Shown: piece after piece, positions 1-6,234 of the stretch
How the letters are laid out: each line of letters opens with the position of its first letter
Position numbering within the stretch: the first letter of the stretch is position 1
Assembly (NCBI GenBank): GCA_946491915.1
Contig: CAMLYR010000075.1
Coordinates: 1 to 7,298 of the forward strand
From: an uncultured Clostridium sp.
GTDB taxonomy: Bacteria; Bacillota_A; Clostridia; TANB77; CAG-508
Reading direction: 5' to 3'
DNA length: 7,298 nt
Translations under genes and position numbers: made by a program
Notes under the pieces: model-generated
What the model was told of the DNA's origin: nothing
Databases searched by the model: none
The model's input: the letters and a program-made list of their open reading frames with translations, nothing else

Positions 1-66
1 CGTCCCCTAGTAGTGCCAAAATAACCCGTCCCCTGTGGCAATTTTAAGAATTGAAGGAACGACCCC
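1..66 (-). repeat. GGGGACG-type interspersed repeat fragment downstream of, and touching, prfB
   Basis: Read on the minus strand, this short stretch has two exact copies of GGGGACG (33-27 and 7-1) and a diverged copy GGGGTCG (66-60) inside the last codons of prfB. Arms TGCCA (40-36) and TGGCA (18-14) can pair around the central copy. The region is more GC-rich than the rest of the window. From memory, short extragenic repeats with a GGGGACGGTTC core flanked by TTGCCAC and TTGGCAC motifs are scattered through many Firmicute genomes and have been linked to REP-associated Y1 transposases. I could not search for other copies. No transposase is visible, so this would be a non-autonomous copy cut by the window edge. 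No convincing U-tract terminator for prfB is visible here. Confidence 0.45.
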
Positions 67-1157
67 TTTTTAAATATTCTTCCATAAAATCATCTATTTC
101 ACCATTCATTACAGCTTCAACATTGCCTACTTCATAATTTGTTCGATGGTCTTTAACCATAGTATATGGACAGAATACATATGAACGAATTTGACTCCCC
201 CATGCAATATCTTTTTGTTCTCCTTTTAAATCTTCAATTTTTTCTTTTTGTTCTTTTTCTTTTAAATCTAATAATTTGGATTTTAACATTCGCATTGCTG
301 TTTCTCTATTTTGAATTTGAGAACGTTCAGATTGACAAGCTACAACAATATTTGTTGGAATATGCGTAATTCTTACTGCTGATGATGTTTTATTAATATG
401 TTGCCCTCCAGCACCAGAAGCTCGATATGTGTCAACTCGTAAATCATCAGGATTTATATCTACCTCTATGTCATCTGTGATTTCTGGTAAAACTTCTATT
501 GAAGCAAATGAGGTATGTCTTCTTCCTCCTGAATCAAATGGAGAGATTCTTACTAGTCTATGTACACCTTTTTCACATTTCATATATCCATATGCATTTT
601 CTCCTATAATTTCAAATGTTACACTTTTTATTCCTGCCTCTTCTCCTTCTAGATAGTCTAATTCTTTAATTTCAAATTCATTTTTGTTTGCCCATCTAGA
701 ATACATTCTATATAACATTTCTGCCCAATCTTGTGATTCTGTACCTCCCGCACCTGGATGTATTGTTACAATTGCATTATTATTATCATATTTTTCCGAA
801 AATAATGTTTCTATTTCTAATTTTTCAACCTCTTTTTCTAATTTTTTAGTATTTTTTATAATATCTTTTTCTATTTCTTCGTCTGGTTCTAATTCAATTA
901 ACTCACATAATTCTATTAAATTATTTAACTCTTCACTTATTTTGTTATATTCTGTATATTTTCTTTTTAAAGTTTTTATTCTTGCTAAAACCTGAGTTGT
1001 ATTCTTGCTATTTGACCAAAATGTTTCTTCTAATGTTTGTTTTTCCAAATCTTTTAATTCTTTTCCTATTTTAACTATGTCAAAGAGACCCACCCAATTC
1101 TAATATTTTTGATTTAAGCATATCTAAAATCTTTTTATTCTCTTCAAATTCTATCAT
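44..1157 (-). CDS. prfB: Peptide chain release factor 2 (RF2), expressed by programmed +1 frameshift
   Basis: RF2 recognises UGA and UAA stop codons on the ribosome and triggers release of the finished protein. The start is ATG at 1157-1155. The first frame runs 25 codons and stops at TGA (1082-1080); the remaining 345 codons are one base forward, from GAC (1081-1079) to TAA (46-44), giving about 370 residues against 365 in E. coli. In full-length numbering, the SPF stop-recognition tripeptide falls at 205-207 and the catalytic GGQ at 250-252, the same numbers as in E. coli RF2. Residue 246 is Ala, not the Thr special to E. coli K-12. A GTG at 1093 opens the second frame but is not the real start: it would remove the conserved N-terminal helix. 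The start overlaps the toxin stop as ATGA. The C-terminus (RGRSFNS) runs a few residues past the E. coli end, through repeat-like sequence. Confidence 0.96.
1079..1095 (-). promoter_or_regulatory. prfB programmed +1 frameshift site (CTT TGA C)
   Basis: The zero frame reads GGT GGG TCT CTT TGA C, with the stop as codon 26, the same codon number as in E. coli prfB. It is established for RF2 that slow decoding of this UGA when RF2 is scarce lets peptidyl-tRNA-Leu slip from CUU to UUU, so that GAC (Asp) is read next. This makes RF2 autoregulatory. The slippery CTT TGA C is exactly canonical. The upstream SD-like stimulator, usually AGGGGG three bases before CTT, is altered to GGTGGG here. It may pair with 16S rRNA through GGGTG (1095-1091), but more weakly. 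Confidence 0.95.
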
Positions 1158-2182
1158 TTGATCACTCTCCTTTTTTGTTGATATTCTTCTCTTATTTCTA
1201 AGATTTGATTATACTGTTCTTCAGGAGCTTTTCTTCTATCCATTTGCTCTAATATTGTAGAATATCTATCATTAAATTGAGAAATAGTGTTTTTATAATC
1301 TAATTGTTGACTTTCCAATAAAGCTTGATAAGGACATGAGTATTTAATATTTCCTTCTTTTGGAAATACTAATTCTGGCATTTCTGTATATTTTTTTGCT
1401 CTTTTATATATATTTATTCCAATTGCTTTATCATTTTGTAAATTTTTAATTATATCATTTAGAGCTTGAAAAGACTCATTGTGTCTATCTAAATCCGTAA
1501 GTTTAGGAGTTGGTAATTCTGCTTCTATTTGCCCTTCATATCTCTCATGAATTGATAATGCACTATTTAATTTACTAACAGCTAATACATGAACATCTAT
1601 CTTATATCCTTTATTAATTAGATCTGTTATATCGATGTTAAATAATCCATTCTTTATTGATGGAGCAATTTCCATTAAAATATTATATTTATTATTTGTA
1701 GCATAATCATATATATTATCTCTATGACCATATGCATCAGGTCCAGTGAGAAAACCATACAATGTAGGAGATTTTTCTGCTAATATTTCTGCATCTGGTC
1801 TATAATGTTTATATTTATCAGAATCAATAATAACTGTATTTTCATTTTCGCTCAATACTTTAGCAGATAAATTACTTTTTCCACTACCAGTTTGTCCCAA
1901 TATTATATGCATTTGGGGTTGTTTTACCGGTTTTTTGTTATTAAAGAATGTAGCAACTATAGCAAGAAAAGTTGAAATATATTCTGTATTATTTAGTAAA
2001 TTATCTAACATCATTTTTTTGACTTCTGGTTTTATATTAGGCGAAATAGTTGGTTCTTTTAATCTTGTTATATATTTTAATAAATTTTTAGGTTCTTCTG
2101 GTAAAGACTTAATTATAACCTGAGGGGTTCTTAATAATGCTTGATTTAGTTCATGTTCTGTCATATTAACTTTATTTTTCAT
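1154..2182 (-). CDS. Zeta-toxin-family P-loop kinase, probable toxin of a toxin-antitoxin pair
   Basis: Cytoplasmic kinase of 342 residues. Characterised zeta/PezT toxins phosphorylate UDP-N-acetylglucosamine with ATP and so block wall synthesis; activity here is inferred. Visible motifs: Walker A GQTGSGKS (96-103); IIDSDKYKHYRPD (118-130), matching the substrate-binding Asp region; LME (169-171) for the conserved Glu; and VHVLAVSKLNSALSIHERYE (197-216), a family hallmark with Arg214. Residues 1-90 form an N-terminal extension before the P-loop, and the C-terminus (about 315-342) is a charged helix, so the protein is longer than the 287-residue pSM19035 zeta. The second phosphate-binding Arg of zeta is not obvious in the 217-233 segment, where Arg233 is the only candidate. 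Ribosome binding site AGAGG (2198-2194) overlaps the end of the upstream gene. The gene's 3' end carries the prfB ribosome binding site. It could instead be a repurposed, non-toxic zeta-like kinase. Confidence 0.85.
   Translation of the reverse strand: MKNKVNMTEHELNQALLRTPQVIIKSLPEEPKNLLKYITRLKEPTISPNIKPEVKKMMLDNLLNNTEYISTFLAIVATFFNNKKPVKQPQMHIILGQTGSGKSNLSAKVLSENENTVIIDSDKYKHYRPDAEILAEKSPTLYGFLTGPDAYGHRDNIYDYATNNKYNILMEIAPSIKNGLFNIDITDLINKGYKIDVHVLAVSKLNSALSIHERYEGQIEAELPTPKLTDLDRHNESFQALNDIIKNLQNDKAIGINIYKRAKKYTEMPELVFPKEGNIKYSCPYQALLESQQLDYKNTISQFNDRYSTILEQMDRRKAPEEQYNQILEIREEYQQKRRVIK
1155..1172 (-). promoter_or_regulatory. prfB ribosome binding site and ATGA start/stop overlap, inside the toxin gene
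   Basis: AAGGAG (1172-1167) lies 9 bases before the ATG at 1157-1155. The whole ribosome binding site sits in the last codons of the upstream kinase gene, whose TGA stop (1156-1154) shares bases with the prfB start as ATGA. This settles the prfB start and implies translational coupling, with ribosomes ending the toxin able to re-initiate on prfB. Confidence 0.85.
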
Positions 2183-2188
2183 AATTTG

Positions 2189-2398
2189 TTATACCTCTTT
2201 CTTACTTTCTAATATTTGTTCTACTGCGTCAAAATCTCCTTTATATGCTCTTTCTTTTAAATCCAATAATTTTTTTAAATATTCTTCTAATTTTCTACTT
2301 TCGTTTTCATCTTTAATAGTTTTGATTTTATTCATTACATTAGCTATTTTATTAATAATAACTTCTAAAGCTATTTCTAATTTTACATGATTTTGCAT
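2189..2398 (-). CDS. Small helical protein, putative antitoxin partner of the zeta-like kinase
   Basis: Hypothetical protein of 69 residues. It is predicted to be almost entirely alpha-helical and highly charged, with heptad-like Leu/Ile spacing at 8-50 and a C-terminal YKGDFDAVEQILESKKEV segment. No membrane segment or DNA-binding motif is evident. The start ATG at 2398 is preceded by AAAGG (2411-2407) at good spacing. The stop TAA (2191-2189) lies 6 bases before the kinase ATG, and its last codons form the kinase ribosome binding site, so the two are surely co-translated. Position, size and all-helical character suggest an epsilon-like antitoxin that blocks the kinase. The sequence does not visibly resemble pSM19035 epsilon or PezA, which has an N-terminal helix-turn-helix. 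The antitoxin role rests on gene order only. Confidence 0.7.
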   Translation of the reverse strand: MQNHVKLEIALEVIINKIANVMNKIKTIKDENESRKLEEYLKKLLDLKERAYKGDFDAVEQILESKKEV

Positions 2399-2420
2399 TT
2401 TATTATCCTTTCTATTTTTT

Positions 2421-2426
2421 ATTATA
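2421..2426 (-). promoter_or_regulatory. Possible -10 element for the small-protein/kinase operon
   Basis: A perfect TATAAT lies about 23 bases before the ATG of the small protein and would give a short leader of roughly 16 bases that still contains the AAAGG site. No convincing -35 hexamer lies 16-18 bases upstream, because that area is the GA-rich hairpin arm. The call is tentative in such AT-rich DNA. Confidence 0.25.
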
Positions 2427-2454
2427 GGAGAGAAAAAAACATATTCTCTCTCCT
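2426..2454. repeat. 8-bp inverted repeat (hairpin) between the orphan gene and the toxin-antitoxin pair
   Basis: AGGAGAGA (2426-2433) and TCTCTCCT (2447-2454) pair perfectly around a 13-base loop. In the direction of the genes the hairpin is followed by ATAATAAAAA rather than a U-tract, so it is not a standard terminator for the upstream gene. On the plus strand it is followed by CTTTAGTTTTTT, which would be a terminator for antisense transcripts. It may bring RNA polymerase from the upstream gene to a partial stop, or guard the operon from antisense reading. Confidence 0.4.
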
Positions 2455-2470
2455 CTTTAGTTTTTTATAC

Positions 2471-2695
2471 TCAAGAAAATTCCTTGACTAACTCATTATA
2501 ACATTTTTGTAGTGTTTCACCATATCCATATATATGACAAAATCTATGCTGAAAATCATCTTCTCCTATCAAAAAGGATAAATGATTTTTCATACATATT
2601 GTTGATATCCTTATAATATTTTGGATATCTTCTTGACTGACATCATACGTTATACCTATACACCGTTCCTCAATCATAATATTGAATTTTCTCAT
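2471..2695 (-). CDS. Hypothetical protein, 74 residues
   Basis: I do not recognise this protein. It has 74 residues, four Cys (12, 34, 53, 65) and three His (38, 50, 54), including an FCHIYGYGE segment (52-60). A likely secondary-structure order is a strand (2-8), a strand (12-17), a helix (20-37), a short strand (39-43) and a C-terminal helix (60-73). No signal peptide or membrane segment is seen. The evidence that it is a real gene is its translation and transcription signals: AGAAAGGAG (2710-2702) six bases before ATG at 2695, and a good promoter at 2737-2765. The stop is TGA (2473-2471), unlike the TAA of most neighbours. It lies between carB and the toxin-antitoxin pair with its own promoter, so it is probably transcribed separately from carB. 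The Cys/His content could suit metal binding, but the spacing fits no standard motif I know. Confidence 0.7.
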   Translation of the reverse strand: MRKFNIMIEERCIGITYDVSQEDIQNIIRISTICMKNHLSFLIGEDDFQHRFCHIYGYGETLQKCYNELVKEFS

Positions 2696-2736
2696 AAAAA
2701 ACTCCTTTCTGCATGTTATTTAAAAGTTACAATAAT

Positions 2737-2765
2737 ATTTTAATATAATTTTAGTTATTTTTCAA
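2737..2765 (-). promoter_or_regulatory. Sigma-A-type promoter for the 74-residue gene
   Basis: TTGAAA (2765-2760) and TAAAAT (2742-2737) are separated by 17 bases; each hexamer matches the consensus at 5 of 6 positions. Transcription would start near 2730, giving a leader of about 35 bases that includes the AGAAAGGAG site. The rest of the 2696-2841 gap is AT-rich. It has no clear terminator for carB, only a weak GGTA/TACC hairpin. Confidence 0.6.
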
Positions 2766-2841
2766 GTTTTTGGATATAGTTAATAATTTAGAATCAGGTA
2801 TCTTAATTACCATTTGGGATAAACAACAATTTACAATATAA

Positions 2842-5800
2842 TTATTCATCAATCGTTGATATTCCAAGTGTAATTTCTTCTAATACATCTAATACTGCTC
2901 TTACTGTATCTAATGCTGTAAACATTGGTACATTATTTTGTGTTGCACATTTTCTAATATGACTTCCATCTGTTTCTTGGTCGATAGAATCAATGTTTCT
3001 AGTGTTAATCACATAACTAACATATCCTTTTCTTAATGATTCTAATATCTCTTCACTACCTTCACTAATTTTCTTTTTCACTCTTGTTCTAATACCATGT
3101 TCTTTTAAATATTTTGCCGTTCCTTTTGTTGCTTCTATATTAAATCCTAAGTTATAAAATCTTCTAATTAATGGCAATGCCTCTTCTTTGTCTTTATCTG
3201 CAATTGTTACAAATATGGTTCCATAATTTGCAAGTTTCATTCCTGATGATTGTAATGCTTTATATAATGCTCTTGTTAATTTTTTATCATACCCAATGGC
3301 CTCTCCTGTTGATTTCATTTCTGGAGAAAGTGTGGCATCTAATCCTGATAATTTTGAGAATGAAAAGGCTGGTGCTTTTACATACCATTTTTCTTTCTCT
3401 TTTGGATATACCACATCAATTCCTTGTTCTTTTAAAGATTTTCCAAGCATGACTAATGTTCCAATATCTGCTAAAGAATATCCCGTAGATTTTGAAATAA
3501 ATGGTACAGTTCTTGATGATCTTGGATTTACTTCTATAACATAAACATCTTCATTTTTGTCAACAATGAATTGAATATTATATAATCCAACAATTCCAAT
3601 TCCTAATCCTAATTTTACTGTATAGTCTATAATCGTATCTTTTGCTTTTTGACTAACACTAAATGTAGGATATACACTAATACTATCTCCTGAATGGATA
3701 CCTGTTTTTTCAACATGTTCCATAATTCCTGGTATAAAGACATCCCTGCCGTCACATACTGCATCTACTTCTAATTCTTTTCCTGTGATATATTTATCTA
3801 CTAATACTGGTTGTTCTGTATTGATTTCCACCGCTGTTTGCAAATATTTTTCTAAGGCTTTTTGATTAGAAACAATTTGCATCGCTCTTCCACCTAATAC
3901 ATAACTTGGTCTTACTAATACTGGATAACCAATTTCTTTAGCGACTTTAATACCATCTTCTATATTCGTTACAGCCTCTCCTTTTGGTTGTAATAATTTT
4001 AAGTCTTTCATCACATTTTCAAAAGCATCTCTATTTTCTGCCTTTTCAATCGCATTGACATCTGTACCAATTATATTAACACCTAATTTTGAAAGTGGTC
4101 CTGCAAGGTTAATGGCTGTTTGTCCTCCTAATGCTGCTACAACCCCTTCTGGTTTTTCTAAATCAATAATATTCATCACATCTTCTAAAGTTAATGGTTC
4201 AAAGTATAGCTTGTCACTAGTGGTATAATCTGTTGAAACAGTTTCTGGGTTATTATTAATGATAATAGCTTCATATCCTGCTTCTTTTATTGTTTTTACA
4301 GCATGCACAGTAGAATAATCAAATTCTACACCTTGTCCAATTCGAATTGGGCCTGCTCCCAATACAATGACTTTTTTCTTATCACTAATAATCGATTCAT
4401 TTTCCTGCTCATAAGTAGAATAGAAATATGGTACATAACTTTCAAACTCACTACTACATGTATCTATCATTTTATATACAGGATATATATTGTTTTTCTT
4501 TCTTAATTCATAAATATCGCTTTCTTTTTTCTTCCAAACTTTTGCAATATATTTATCACTAAATCCCATTTTCTTAACGGTTTTTAATGTATCCATATCT
4601 CCCATATTTGTTTGTAATACTTTTTCCATTTCAACAATATTTTTAATTTTTTCTAAGAAGAACATATCAATTTTGGTTGTGTTATAAATTAATCCCAAAT
4701 CTATATTTCTTCTCATAAGTTCTGCAATTGCATAAATTCTATCATCTGTTCCATCTTTTATATATGTCATCATGTCTTCTGTTTCCATTGTGTCAAATTT
4801 CTTATGATAAATATGGCATACACCTGTTTCTAATGACCTGATTGCTTTTAATAAGCTTTCTTCAAATGTTCTTCCTACACTCATAACTTCTCCTGTTGCC
4901 TTCATTTGTGTACTTAGTTTATTAGAAGCTAATGTAAATTTATCAAATGGAAATCTTGGAATTTTGCAAACAATATAGTCTAATGCTGGTTCAAAACTTG
5001 CTGGTGTATTTGCTAATGGGATTTCTTCTAAACGCATACCAACTGCTATTTTTGCTGAAACTCTAGCAATTGGATATCCACTTGCTTTTGAGGCTAGCGC
5101 TGATGAACGAGACACCCTCGGATTTACTTCAATAACATAATAATTAAAAGAATGTGGGTCTAAAGCAAATTGAACATTACAACCACCCTCTATTTTTAAA
5201 GCTCTAATAATTTTTAAAGCGCTATCTCTTAATAATTGATATTCTTTGTTTGTTAATGTTTGGCTTGGTGCTACAACAATCGAATCTCCTGTGTGAACCC
5301 CTACCGGGTCTAAATTTTCCATATTACAAATCGTAATTGCTGTATCATTATGATCTCTCATTACTTCATATTCAATCTCTTTATATCCTTTGATACTTTT
5401 TTCTACTAACACTTGATTAACTGGAGAAAGTGTTAAAGCATGTTTAATTAATTCTTTTAATTCTTTTTCATTATCTGCAAATCCTCCACCAGTTCCTCCT
5501 AAAGTAAAAGCTGGTCTTAACACAACAGGATATCCAATTTTATTAGCTGCTGCTATTCCCTCTTCTTCAGATTCTGCAATAATAGATTCTAAAACAGGTT
5601 CTCCTAATTCTTGGCATAATTCTTTAAATTTTTCCCTATCTTCTGCTCTTTCAATACTTTCACTACTTGTACCTAATAATTCTACTTGACACTCTTGTAG
5701 AATCCCCTTTTTGTATAACTGCATGGCAATATTTAAACCAGTTTGTCCTCCAATTCCTGGTAAAATAGCATCTGGTCTTTCATATCTAATGATTTTTGCA

Positions 5801-6021
5801 ACATATTCTAATGTTAATGGTTCCATATATACTTTATCTGCAATCGTTGTATCTGTCATAATCGTTGCTGGGTTTGAATTAACTAGTATTACTTTATATC
5901 CTTCTTCTTTTAAAGCTAAACAAGCTTGTGTTCCTGCATAATCAAATTCTGCTGCTTGTCCAATTACAATTGGTCCAGAACCAATTACTAATACAGTTTT
6001 TATATCTTTTCTTTTTGGCAT
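2842..6021 (-). CDS. carB: Carbamoyl-phosphate synthase large (ammonia-using, synthetase) subunit
   Basis: Uses ammonia channelled from CarA, bicarbonate and two ATP to make carbamoyl phosphate for pyrimidine and arginine synthesis in the cytoplasm. At 1059 residues it is full length (E. coli 1073). The internal duplication is plain. The first half has [21 protein letters not shown] (10-30), an ATP-grasp domain with [13 protein letters not shown] (168-180) and [15 protein letters not shown] (298-312), and an oligomerisation region to about 545. The second half repeats [20 protein letters not shown] (551-570), [12 protein letters not shown] (703-714) and [15 protein letters not shown] (830-844). 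The C-terminal MGS-like allosteric domain (about 930-1059) contains ATKGTAKYL (964-972), where UMP and other effectors bind in known enzymes. The start ATG has AAGGAAGGA just upstream. It follows carA on the same strand with an unusually large, palindrome-bearing 198-bp gap. No truncation or frameshift is seen. Confidence 0.98.
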   Translation of the reverse strand: MPKRKDIKTVLVIGSGPIVIGQAAEFDYAGTQACLALKEEGYKVILVNSNPATIMTDTTIADKVYMEPLTLEYVAKIIRYERPDAILPGIGGQTGLNIAMQLYKKGILQECQVELLGTSSESIERAEDREKFKELCQELGEPVLESIIAESEEEGIAAANKIGYPVVLRPAFTLGGTGGGFADNEKELKELIKHALTLSPVNQVLVEKSIKGYKEIEYEVMRDHNDTAITICNMENLDPVGVHTGDSIVVAPSQTLTNKEYQLLRDSALKIIRALKIEGGCNVQFALDPHSFNYYVIEVNPRVSRSSALASKASGYPIARVSAKIAVGMRLEEIPLANTPASFEPALDYIVCKIPRFPFDKFTLASNKLSTQMKATGEVMSVGRTFEESLLKAIRSLETGVCHIYHKKFDTMETEDMMTYIKDGTDDRIYAIAELMRRNIDLGLIYNTTKIDMFFLEKIKNIVEMEKVLQTNMGDMDTLKTVKKMGFSDKYIAKVWKKKESDIYELRKKNNIYPVYKMIDTCSSEFESYVPYFYSTYEQENESIISDKKKVIVLGAGPIRIGQGVEFDYSTVHAVKTIKEAGYEAIIINNNPETVSTDYTTSDKLYFEPLTLEDVMNIIDLEKPEGVVAALGGQTAINLAGPLSKLGVNIIGTDVNAIEKAENRDAFENVMKDLKLLQPKGEAVTNIEDGIKVAKEIGYPVLVRPSYVLGGRAMQIVSNQKALEKYLQTAVEINTEQPVLVDKYITGKELEVDAVCDGRDVFIPGIMEHVEKTGIHSGDSISVYPTFSVSQKAKDTIIDYTVKLGLGIGIVGLYNIQFIVDKNEDVYVIEVNPRSSRTVPFISKSTGYSLADIGTLVMLGKSLKEQGIDVVYPKEKEKWYVKAPAFSFSKLSGLDATLSPEMKSTGEAIGYDKKLTRALYKALQSSGMKLANYGTIFVTIADKDKEEALPLIRRFYNLGFNIEATKGTAKYLKEHGIRTRVKKKISEGSEEILESLRKGYVSYVINTRNIDSIDQETDGSHIRKCATQNNVPMFTALDTVRAVLDVLEEITLGISTIDE

Positions 6022-6106
6022 TTTATTCCTTCCTTTCTTTTATTTACGATTTTTGACATTATTTTTATTCTCTTTACTATTTTTATTTCCTTTACTATAT
6101 CTTAGC

Positions 6107-6234
6107 AAATTTGAAAAAGAACCGTTTTTTGACTAGGCACACTTTACTTAAAATCCATGAGAGGTATGGGCTATACGTTTATTATATTTTAAGTAAAGTG
6201 TAACAATACAAAACGCTGATTATTTTTCAAATTT
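6107..6234. repeat. Concentric imperfect palindrome spanning the carA-carB junction
   Basis: Four nested inverted repeats share nearly one centre, near 6170. They are AAATTTGAAAAA/TTTTTCAAATTT (6107-6118 with 6223-6234), CGTTTT/AAAACG (6123-6128 with 6210-6215), a perfect 16-bp pair ACACTTTACTTAAAAT/ATTTTAAGTAAAGTGT (6139-6154 with 6186-6201), and CCAT/ATGG (6155-6158 with 6166-6169). The outer right arm includes the last carA codons and the carA stop. In carA-carB mRNA this could fold into a long stem interrupted by internal loops. No U-tract directly follows the inner stem, so it is not a simple terminator. It could be an mRNA processing or attenuation structure, a binding site for a dimeric protein, or a small non-autonomous inserted element. 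No target duplication was seen at the inner arms. Confidence 0.75.
6181..6211 (-). promoter_or_regulatory. Weak candidate promoter for carB within the palindrome
   Basis: A perfect TATAAT (6186-6181) follows TTGTAT (6211-6206) with a 19-base spacer, longer than the preferred 17. It overlaps the right arm of the inner palindrome, so a protein bound there could block it. carB may equally be read only from the carA transcript. Confidence 0.2.

Noticed and set aside
1080..1082. prfB as a pseudogene or a sequencing frameshift, because of the in-frame TGA
   Set aside because: The TGA sits in the exact CTT TGA C context and codon position used for RF2 programmed frameshifting, and the rest of the protein is intact.
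3171..3544. Plus-strand open frames inside carB, carA and prfB (for example 3171-3452, 3296-3544, 6605-6793)
   Set aside because: They are opposite-strand shadows of strongly conserved genes, with no family resemblance and no ribosome binding or promoter signals of their own.
6000..6059. Possible 19-codon leader peptide (ATG at 6059, TAA at 6002-6000) overlapping the carB start out of frame
   Set aside because: It has only a weak, over-distant AGAG before its ATG and shows no run of regulatory codons such as Arg. Such short frames are expected in AT-rich DNA.
6101..6140. A degenerate second copy of the window-start repeat near carB (minus strand ACGGTTCTTTT and TGTGCC)
   Set aside because: It shares only a few bases with the copy at 1-66 and lacks the GGGGACG core, so the likeness may be chance. 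A genome-wide consensus would be needed to judge it.
6152..6175. PyrR-like motif: the plus strand reads TCCATGAGAGGTATGGG, recalling the TCCAGAGAGG PyrR-binding loop of pyrimidine attenuators
   Set aside because: It lies on the strand opposite to the car genes, has an extra base relative to the motif, and has no attenuator terminator beside it.
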